From the NCBI GenBank assembly GCA_003215655.1, contig QCKB01000002.1, positions 1-64,000 of the forward strand: 64,000 bases of DNA, written 5' to 3'. The position numbers were made by a program, and so were the translations under genes. This document shows positions 55,609 to 64,000 of the stretch, piece after piece (the stretch's first letter is position 1; each line of letters starts with the position of its first letter). The notes under the pieces are model-generated. The model saw nothing but the letters and a program-made list of their open reading frames with translations, was not told where the DNA came from and did not search any database. The DNA comes from Prochlorococcus sp. AG-409-J16 (GTDB lineage Bacteria > Cyanobacteriota > Cyanobacteriia > PCC-6307 > Cyanobiaceae).

Positions 55609-55610
55609 TC

Positions 55611-56945
55611 TTATGCAAGTGCTTGTAGTAATGGCATGAGTTTCCAGTTCAGTTCTTCTGCCTCTTGCATTGGGTCCGAATCTGCCACAATTCCACAACC
55701 AGCATTTGTAGTTAACTGTTTACCTTTGAGCAGCATTGACCTGATTAGGATATTGCTGTCGAGATGACCATCCCAGTCAATATGTATTAACGAACCACAG
55801 TATGGCCCGCGCGCCATTGGTTCTAATTCACTTAATCTCTGGCATGCTCTTAGTTTCGGTGCGCCACTGATTGAACCTCCAGGCCAGCAAGCCGCCAATA
55901 GATCTACCCATGTTTGATTGTCTTGTAGATGCCCTTTAACTACTGAGGTTAGGTGATGTACCTTTGAATAGGTTTCTAGACCAACTAGTTGTGGGACTGT
56001 TATTGAGCCTGGACGGCATACACGTCCAAGGTCATTGCGTAATAAATCTACGATCATTACATTTTCAGCACGATCTTTAATACTGCTGATTAGTTCTGCT
56101 GCCAGATCTGCATCTTGGTTCGGGTTTATATGCCGTGGTCTTGTTCCTTTTATTGGTCTACTTTCTACCTCTCCTGTGGGGAGGGCTTTGAGAAATCTTT
56201 CGGGTGACGTAGAGATGATTGCTTCGTCAGCTGCGTTACCCGCGCCCATTATTAGTCCTCCAAATGGAGAAGGACAATGAGTTCTTAGTTTTTGGAAAAT
56301 ATCTAAAGCAATTATTCCATCAGGTAGCTTTGTAGAGCAGGAAGTGGTGAGATTGGCTTGAAAAATATCTCCACTAGCAATCCAGGTTTTGATTTTTTCT
56401 ACATTTTTTGAGTACTCTTTTTGGTTGGCGACCCATTTCCATGCACTAATTGGAATCTGGAAATTTGATATGTTATTAGTTGGAGACTGAGGTTGATTCT
56501 CTTTTTTTAAGGAGATTGTTGATAGCCATTTTGTAATTTTATTTATTCGCTTTTCATTAGAACCTTCGAGCCAAAGTTGATGCTCTTGAAGGTCGAATTT
56601 AAATACGGGATCATGACATCCAATCCATAAAGTAGCCATATCATGAGATTTCCATGGGTTGCTTGGTTCTATCCATGCCCCTGCTTCATAACTCAGCCAT
56701 CCAGTCCAATGACCAGGATATAAAGTTTTTAGAGTATCAAAAGGGTTGCTTGAGTTTGGATTTTCAGGTAGCCCATAGCAGTAAATTTGATCAATAGGAT
56801 CGGTTCCGAGAATTATCCATCGTCCTAGATCACTTCCATCTCCATCTAGCCATATAAACCCTGATCGGCCCCATCTATTACATAGGGCATTCGCTAATTG
56901 GCTTGGGTCTTCCCAACTTAATAAACGACGAATAGGAGCTATCAA
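55611..56945 (-). CDS. pabB: Aminodeoxychorismate synthase component I
   Basis: PabB turns chorismate and ammonia into aminodeoxychorismate for folate. The chorismate-binding domain has ESRPIKGTRPRHINPNQDA with the lysine that marks PabB (TrpE has alanine there), LRNDLGRVCRPGSI, HHLTSVVKGHL and the AACWPGGSISGAPKLRACQ stretch. The length is 444. The start is TTG at 56945, 4 bp after the queC stop; the next Met is about 100 residues in, so the rare start is needed. It sits between queC and pabC. Confidence 0.93.
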   Translation of the reverse strand: MIAPIRRLLSWEDPSQLANALCNRWGRSGFIWLDGDGSDLGRWIILGTDPIDQIYCYGLPENPNSSNPFDTLKTLYPGHWTGWLSYEAGAWIEPSNPWKSHDMATLWIGCHDPVFKFDLQEHQLWLEGSNEKRINKITKWLSTISLKKENQPQSPTNNISNFQIPISAWKWVANQKEYSKNVEKIKTWIASGDIFQANLTTSCSTKLPDGIIALDIFQKLRTHCPSPFGGLIMGAGNAADEAIISTSPERFLKALPTGEVESRPIKGTRPRHINPNQDADLAAELISSIKDRAENVMIVDLLRNDLGRVCRPGSITVPQLVGLETYSKVHHLTSVVKGHLQDNQTWVDLLAACWPGGSISGAPKLRACQRLSELEPMARGPYCGSLIHIDWDGHLDSNILIRSMLLKGKQLTTNAGCGIVADSDPMQEAEELNWKLMPLLQALA

Positions 56946-56949
56946 AATT

Positions 56950-57633
56950 TTAATGTCTATAAAGATCTGGTCTACCTACTTGATCTAAGGCTTCATTACG
57001 TATTCGACAACTATCACATACACCACATGGTTCTGGATCGCCCATATAGCAACTCCAAGTATCTTCTATTGGTATTCCAAGTCTTATGGCTTCTTCTACG
57101 ATTTTGATTTTGCTCCAATTTATTAATGGAGCCCAGAGTTTAATACCATTACCTTCTCGCCCAGTTTTATTGGCTAAATTGGCTAAGAGTTGGAATTGTT
57201 TAAGATAGTCAGGACGGCAATCAGGGTATCCAGAGTAGTCCATTGCGTTTACTCCAAGGACTAGCTGATTGGCGGATTTTGCTTCTGCAAGGCTAAGACC
57301 AATAGCAATAAATACAGTATTTCTTCCTGGTACATAGGTATTCGGAATACTGTTATTTGTTACTCCTTTTTTTGGAACGTTTTGCTTTAAATCTGTTAGG
57401 GAGGAGCCTCCCCAACTTCCAAGATCAATATTAATAATGTGATGTTCTTCAATCTTGAGGGATTTAATTAATTTTTTGGCGGCATCTAATTCGCGTTTGT
57501 GCCTTTGTCCATAATTAAAGGATAAGCCTATAATTCTTTGTCCTTGCTCTATAGCTAAAGCTGTTGCAGTTGCAGAATCAAGTCCCCCTGAAATTAAAGC
57601 AATTGTTTTATTAGAGGAATCATTCATGCTCAT
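56950..57633 (-). CDS. queC: 7-cyano-7-deazaguanine synthase
   Basis: QueC converts 7-carboxy-7-deazaguanine to preQ0 with ATP and ammonia, on the queuosine route. The PP-loop is [17 protein letters not shown], followed by [18 protein letters not shown]; the zinc cysteines are in [21 protein letters not shown]. Length 227 from ATG 57633; a TTG one codon upstream and an ATG at 57627 are alternatives. It lies 60 bp after queE and just before pabB. Confidence 0.96.
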   Translation of the reverse strand: MSMNDSSNKTIALISGGLDSATATALAIEQGQRIIGLSFNYGQRHKRELDAAKKLIKSLKIEEHHIINIDLGSWGGSSLTDLKQNVPKKGVTNNSIPNTYVPGRNTVFIAIGLSLAEAKSANQLVLGVNAMDYSGYPDCRPDYLKQFQLLANLANKTGREGNGIKLWAPLINWSKIKIVEEAIRLGIPIEDTWSCYMGDPEPCGVCDSCRIRNEALDQVGRPDLYRH

Positions 57634-57693
57634 CAAGAATTGGTAAGTTGTGAATTAAAGCTTTCGGATCTGATCATGTTTTAGATCTCATGG

Positions 57694-58364
57694 TTAATGA
57701 ACCCCGAGCCATTTATGTGTTTGCATGCTTAGTCGCCAATTTGGGTTTTTTAAAACATGCTGGAATGCTAATTCCGCTCCCTCTAAGGAATTCCATCCAG
57801 GCTGAAGGAATAGTAAAGGTTCTTGAGATGTACTCTCTCGATGATTCTTTGATTTTTTTCTAGAGCTTATTGCTTCCTTTGCCATTTCTTCCGCAAAATA
57901 CAAATCTTCTTTTGTGTGAATTATTACTTTCAGCTCTTGGCAAGTTTCTAGAATTTCTAGGTTGGGAGGTGCATGTCGCTTAGGAGAGAGAGTGAGCCAA
58001 TTTGGCGTGCAACTTAATTCATCTACTCCACTAGTTTCTAAATGGATTGGTATTGATTGAATACCAGTTATAGAAGCAGTAGTTTTGATTGCTGTGCATA
58101 GGGGTGTCAGGTTGTGATGTAGTGGCTCTCCCCCAGTTAAAACAATGAAACTTGCACCTTTGCTAGTTGCTTGTGCCGCATATCTGGCCAGTTTGTTTAT
58201 TGATATTTGACTATGGTTATTGGGATTCCAGGATTCTTTTGTATCACACCACTTACAACCTACATTGCAGCTTGCTAGACGTATAAAGAAGGCGCTTCGT
58301 CCAGCATGCGCTCCTTCTCCTTGGATTGAATGAAAGGTTTCCACTACAGGAAGAGTGGATAACA

Positions 58365-58365
<1 letters not shown>
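57694..58365 (-). CDS. queE: 7-carboxy-7-deazaguanine synthase
   Basis: QueE is a radical SAM enzyme that contracts 6-carboxytetrahydropterin to 7-carboxy-7-deazaguanine, the step before QueC. It has ETFHSIQGEGAHAGRSAFFIRLA and the cluster motif CNVGCKWCDTKESW (CX3CX2C), then FIVLTGGEPLHHNL. The length is 223. Its ATG overlaps the pyrG stop as TAATG, so it is coupled with pyrG. The last residues reach KWLGVH, usual for this group. Confidence 0.95.
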
Positions 58366-60284
<1,919 letters not shown>

Positions 60285-62141
60285 TTATTCCGGTTCTTCC
60301 CATGTGCTTTCAACATGAAGTTCTTTTAATTGTTTGGAATTCACTTTTGCAGGTGCTTGGCTCATAGGACATCGCGCTTGCTGGGTTTTTGGGAAGGCAA
60401 TGGTGTCTCGAATGGAGTTCTCACCTGTTAATAACATCACAATTCGATCTAACCCGAATGCTAGACCTCCATGAGGCGGGGCCCCCATTTCGAGTGCATC
60501 GAGTAAGAATCCAAATTGATTATTGGCATCTTCTTCCTTAATACCAATTGTGTTAAGCACTGCTTTTTGTAACTCTGAATTATGAATGCGAAGTGAACCA
60601 CCTCCTAGTTCTAGTCCATTTAGAACAAGGTCATAAGCCTGAGCGCGCGCTTTAGGAAGTTTTTCTTCCCACTCCTCAGGATTGTTTCCTAAGTCAGAAG
60701 TGTTTGGGGCACAGAAGGGATGATGAAGAGCTTCAAGCCGGTTCTCTTCTTTGTTGAATTCAAACATTGGAAAGTCAGTTACCCAAACAAAGTTCCAAAT
60801 AGTATTTTTTGTTTCTTTTGAAATAAGTTGCAGCTCCTTGCCTAGAAATAGGCGTACTCGATCAAGAGCTTTATTGACTATTGCAGTTTCCCCTGCGCCA
60901 AACAGGATGAGATCCCCAGCTTGAGCTTCGGTTTTTTCAAGGAGCTCTTTTTTTTGCTTATCATTTAAATTTTCTTTTATTGCACCTATTGTGTCAATTT
61001 CACCTGATTCACGAACTCGAATAAAAGCTAGTCCTCCTGCTCCTGCACTTTGAGCTTCGCTGAAAATATCCCCACCTGGCTTAATTCTTACGTTGCTTAT
61101 TGTTGAATTACCTCCTTTTACATTCATGCATTTAACGCATCCGCCTGATGAGATAGCACTTGAGAATACTTTGAATCCTATTCCTTTAAGTATTTCGCTT
61201 ACATCTTTTAGTTCCATTCCAAATCGCATATCTGGTCGATCAGTTCCAAAGCGATTCATTGCTTCATGCCAAGATAATCTTGGGAACGGTATTTTAAGAT
61301 CAATTCCTTTGATTGCTTTCCATATTTTTGCAATCAACCTTTCATTTAGTTCAAGAATTTGCTCTTGACAAATAAAGCTCATTTCTAGATCTAACTGTGT
61401 AAATTCAGGTTGTCTATCAGCTCTTAGATCTTCGTCTCTAAAGCATCGTGCAACTTGGTAATACCGTTCAATCCCACCTACCATTAATAATTGCTTGAAA
61501 AGCTGCGGAGATTGTGGCAAAGCAAACCATTCACCGCCACATACTCGTGAAGGCACCAAGTAGTCTCTAGCTCCTTCTGGAGTTGATTTAGTCAGTATTG
61601 GTGTTTCTACTTCTATAAATCCTTCGCTTTCTAAGAAATTTCTTGTAGTTTGCATAGTCTTATGACGAACTCTCAAATTTCTGTTCATCCTTTCTCTTCG
61701 AAGGTCTAGGTAGCGATGACGAAGCCTCAACTCTTCTTTTACAGGTTCTTCATCATGGATTGAAATTGTGAAGGGGAGATTGCGCTTAATAGGGTTGAGT
61801 ATTTTCATTCCTTCAGCAAGAACTTCAATTTCACCAGTACTAATTTTTTTGTTGATTGATTCGTCCGGTCTTTTTTTAACTACACCATTAACTTGGAGAA
61901 CTGTTTCTGTTCTTAGCGTTTCAGCTGTTGTGAAAAGATCGATTCCTTGATCAGGGTCAATTGTTATTTGTACTGTTCCGCTTTGGTCTCTGAGATCAAT
62001 AAAAATTACTCCACCATGATCTCTAGAGCGGTCTACCCAGCCACATAGCTTGACTGTTGCATCGATGTGGCTGGTCCCCAGTTCGCCGCAATTATTACTT
62101 CTCATCAGAAGAGATTTATTTAGTGAATTTGAGGTTGCCAT
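60285..62141 (-). CDS. aspS: Aspartyl-tRNA synthetase
   Basis: AspS charges tRNA-Asp. The OB-fold anticodon-binding domain begins about residue 13 ([35 protein letters not shown]). Class II motif 2 is [22 protein letters not shown], and motif 3 is [23 protein letters not shown] near the end. The bacterial-type insertion (GAD domain) fills about residues 300-430, as expected for 618 residues. The start [15 protein letters not shown] fits. Nothing abuts it on either side within 40 bp: gcvT ends 41 bp upstream on the same strand. Confidence 0.97.
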   Translation of the reverse strand: MATSNSLNKSLLMRSNNCGELGTSHIDATVKLCGWVDRSRDHGGVIFIDLRDQSGTVQITIDPDQGIDLFTTAETLRTETVLQVNGVVKKRPDESINKKISTGEIEVLAEGMKILNPIKRNLPFTISIHDEEPVKEELRLRHRYLDLRRERMNRNLRVRHKTMQTTRNFLESEGFIEVETPILTKSTPEGARDYLVPSRVCGGEWFALPQSPQLFKQLLMVGGIERYYQVARCFRDEDLRADRQPEFTQLDLEMSFICQEQILELNERLIAKIWKAIKGIDLKIPFPRLSWHEAMNRFGTDRPDMRFGMELKDVSEILKGIGFKVFSSAISSGGCVKCMNVKGGNSTISNVRIKPGGDIFSEAQSAGAGGLAFIRVRESGEIDTIGAIKENLNDKQKKELLEKTEAQAGDLILFGAGETAIVNKALDRVRLFLGKELQLISKETKNTIWNFVWVTDFPMFEFNKEENRLEALHHPFCAPNTSDLGNNPEEWEEKLPKARAQAYDLVLNGLELGGGSLRIHNSELQKAVLNTIGIKEEDANNQFGFLLDALEMGAPPHGGLAFGLDRIVMLLTGENSIRDTIAFPKTQQARCPMSQAPAKVNSKQLKELHVESTWEEPE

Positions 62142-62182
62142 AGGGTGTTTTAGTCAGAGTGGTATTGGGTGAATTTTTTTGA

Positions 62183-63301
62183 CTATGTTTTGCGTTTGTA
62201 AAATGGTTTTTTAACTACTTTTGCTAGATGGTTTTCTCCGCGGATTTGAACTTGTAATGAGTTTCCAACTTTGCTAACTTCTTTTGGGACATATGCAAGG
62301 GCAATAGCTTTTTGAAGTGTTGGAGACCATGAGCCGCTTGTGATACTTCCTATTTTTTGCTCATTAATCATTACTGGATATCCATGTCGAGCAATTGCTC
62401 TTCCTTGAATCTCTAGGCCGATGAGCTGTCGTTTGATTCCTTTTTCAGCGAGTTCTTCTAGGGCTCTTCTTCCAATAAATTGCTTTGGCATTTCTAAATG
62501 CACAAGCCATCCTAGTCCGGCCTCAAATGGACTGGTTGTTGAATCAATGTCTTTTCCGTATAGGTGCATAGAAGCTTCTAGTCTTAAGGTATCTCTTGCC
62601 CCCAATCCACATGGGGTGACACCTGAGTTAATTAGTTTTTGCCAGAGACTAAGACCTTCTTCTTTAGGAAGTAGAAGTTCGAAACCTTCTTCTCCTGTAT
62701 AGCCTGTTTTTGCTATGAAGATAGAGTCAGACAAGTCTTTTCCTTGTGCATTTAATTGAATGGCACGATGGCCAAACTTTGGAATGTCGCTGATTGGTTC
62801 TTGATAAAGGTTTTCTAGAACTCTGTTTGCATCTGGACCTTGTAAAGCCATCAATACACCATCTTTTTTAGCATCTGAGATGCATATATCTTTTCTTTCC
62901 AAGTTTTTTTTGAGCCATTTCATATCAGATTCGAAACAGGCTGCATTAATTACTAAAAGCAGGCTTTCTTTTTCTTCTTCGATTTCTCCTAAGTCATAGA
63001 TGATCAGATCATCAATTATTCCTCCTGCTTCATTAAGCAGAACTGTGTAACAGGCTTCTCCAGCCCCTATTCGATAAAGATCTGTAGGGACTAGGTATTG
63101 AAGAGCATCTTTTGGATTTTTACCGTCAAGTCGTATTACGCCCATATGAGAAATATCGAAAATTCCTACTCGTTCTCGTACGGAATGGTGCTCATTAACT
63201 AGGCCTGAGAATTGAACCGGCATTTCCCAGCCTGCAAATGGAACCATTTTGCCCCCAGCAGCTAAGCAGTTATTGAATAGAGCTGTCCGTTGAAGTGTCA
63301 T
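62183..63301 (-). CDS. gcvT: Glycine cleavage system T protein (aminomethyltransferase)
   Basis: GcvT transfers the methylene carbon of glycine to THF, releasing ammonia, in the glycine cleavage system needed for photorespiratory glycine. The family stretches are LAAGGKMVPFAGWEMPVQF, EHHSVRERVGIFDISHMGVI, TGYTGEEGFELLLP and LGARDTLRLEASMHLYGKDID. The length of 372 is normal. It precedes aspS on the same strand (41 bp). The gcvP and gcvH genes are not in this window. Confidence 0.96.
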   Translation of the reverse strand: MTLQRTALFNNCLAAGGKMVPFAGWEMPVQFSGLVNEHHSVRERVGIFDISHMGVIRLDGKNPKDALQYLVPTDLYRIGAGEACYTVLLNEAGGIIDDLIIYDLGEIEEEKESLLLVINAACFESDMKWLKKNLERKDICISDAKKDGVLMALQGPDANRVLENLYQEPISDIPKFGHRAIQLNAQGKDLSDSIFIAKTGYTGEEGFELLLPKEEGLSLWQKLINSGVTPCGLGARDTLRLEASMHLYGKDIDSTTSPFEAGLGWLVHLEMPKQFIGRRALEELAEKGIKRQLIGLEIQGRAIARHGYPVMINEQKIGSITSGSWSPTLQKAIALAYVPKEVSKVGNSLQVQIRGENHLAKVVKKPFYKRKT

Positions 63302-63431
63302 GAGGGATGCTTGGTTGGGAATTTTGGATTTAGAACAATGAAGATCTGAACTGGTAGGAAATTAGAAGATTTTTACGTCTTAGTAGTCCGATCGAGCAAC
63401 TCTCATTACCCTATGAGTCTTCGGGGCTTGG

Positions 63432-63680
63432 ATGATGTCCACGAAAGAATGCTGCAGGACCTGTCAACATTGCAGTTTTGGTTCAGATCAAATTGGTTCT
63501 CAAGCATGGTGCAGGATGCGGAAGCTTAGTGTTCATGCTGAGTTGACTCCATTTGCTTTTTGTCATCATTGGACGAAGAGAGCACCAACCTTACCGATAC
63601 TTGAGGAAACTATTTTGGAATCTTCTATGGATCGACAGCTTGAATGTAGAGAGCTTATGGATATGGTTCGACAGGATTAG
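63432..63680 (+). CDS. Small cysteine-rich putative metal-binding protein
   Basis: An 82-residue soluble protein. Cysteines cluster as C7-C8-x2-C11-x2-C14, then W-C at 27 and F-C-H-H-W at 44-47, a spacing expected for a zinc or iron-sulphur site. The C-terminal half is acidic and helical (ETILESSMDRQLECRELMDMV) with one more cysteine. I do not recognise the family. It is divergent from gcvT (130 bp) and convergent with the agmatinase-like gene (17 bp). The start may be the first or second Met. Confidence 0.7.
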   Translation: MMSTKECCRTCQHCSFGSDQIGSQAWCRMRKLSVHAELTPFAFCHHWTKRAPTLPILEETILESSMDRQLECRELMDMVRQD

Positions 63681-63697
63681 ATGCTGAGTGATATTAA

Positions 63698-64000
63698 TCA
63701 TTGGCTAAGAAGCATGATCAGGCTTCGAGTTACTTTTGCGGCAAGAATGCTACTAGAGCCCGATTGGTCTAAATGTGGAGCTAATTCCACAACATCAGCA
63801 GCGACTAGGTGATGTTGGCGTAAAACTTCAATAACAGATGCGAAGTCATTCCAAAAGAAACCACCTGGTTCAGGTGTGCCAGTTCCTGGCATAACGCTTG
63901 GGTCGAACCAGTCCAAATCAACAGTTAGGTAGATGGGACAATCTTGATATGGTCTTAATGCTTGTTGTAGTGATTTGGCGGATGAGCCAGGAAAATGCGG
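63698..64000 (-). CDS. speB: Agmatinase/arginase family protein, truncated by the window edge
   Basis: Only the C-terminal 100 residues lie here; the 5' part is beyond the window. The frame remains open to base 64000 and reads YLTVDLDWFDPSVMPGTGTPEPGG, the metal-binding VDxDxxDP signature and following loop of ureohydrolases, and ends in the VAADVVELAPHLD-type helix. Agmatinase gives putrescine and urea from agmatine; arginase, formiminoglutamase or another ureohydrolase cannot be excluded without the N-terminus. Confidence 0.88.
   Translation of the reverse strand, partial: PHFPGSSAKSLQQALRPYQDCPIYLTVDLDWFDPSVMPGTGTPEPGGFFWNDFASVIEVLRQHHLVAADVVELAPHLDQSGSSSILAAKVTRSLIMLLSQ

Overview
The window is a piece of a picocyanobacterial chromosome, very probably a low-light Prochlorococcus (strain not determined). 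The grounds are low G+C, tight packing, single-copy core genes in the order dnaN - PRC-barrel gene - purL - purF - gyrA-like - TPR - queG - DUF502 - nusB - ftsY - PP2C phosphatase - argH - RNA-binding protein, and cyanobacterial families such as DUF3134, DUF1400, Tic20-like and sucrose-phosphate synthase. I see no insertion sequence, integrase, CRISPR array, phage gene, rRNA, tRNA or recognisable defence system.

The window spans the likely replication origin. Between dnaN (minus) and the 3' end of thrC there is a 370-bp AT-rich gap with a cluster of DnaA-box-like 9-mers. Plus-strand genes left of it are A-rich (gyrA-like) and those right of it are T/G-rich (recN, uvrA, SPS), as expected at a leading/lagging switch.

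Left arm (1-16.7 kb): a truncated RRM protein; a minus-strand run DUF502-nusB-ftsY-PP2C-argH; a plus-strand run queG-TPR-gyrA-like; and the minus-strand run dnaN-PRC-purL-purF. Right arm (17-64 kb): ABC1 kinase-DUF1400-thrC; recN and uvrA; SPS; mraY-small protein-purT; DUF3134; a small membrane protein; an unusually long structured gap before argG; aroE-Tic20-rpsF; dnaK; a ThiO-like oxidase; purU and an O-antigen-ligase-like membrane protein; acnB-ClC-radical SAM; DAHP synthase; sigma factor-phytol-kinase-like; ppk; an MFS transporter and a GNAT protein; a TrpD2-like protein; cobA; pyrG-queE-queC-pabB-pabC; aspS; gcvT; a Cys-rich small protein; and a truncated agmatinase.

Pathway links: purF, purL, purT and purU give a formate-dependent purine branch (PurU releases formate, PurT uses it). 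argG and argH finish arginine synthesis. DAHP synthase, AroE, PabB and PabC run from the shikimate entry to p-aminobenzoate. QueC, QueE and QueG belong to queuosine synthesis.

The most interesting non-coding signal is the argG upstream region. It holds a strong bidirectional terminator, a nested set of complementary segments forming a roughly 187-nt rod, and a terminator-shaped hairpin with a U-tract ending just before the argG ribosome-binding site. Two genes (radical SAM and ThiO-like) appear to start at CTG. These are inferences from reading the sequence; no alignment or folding was run.
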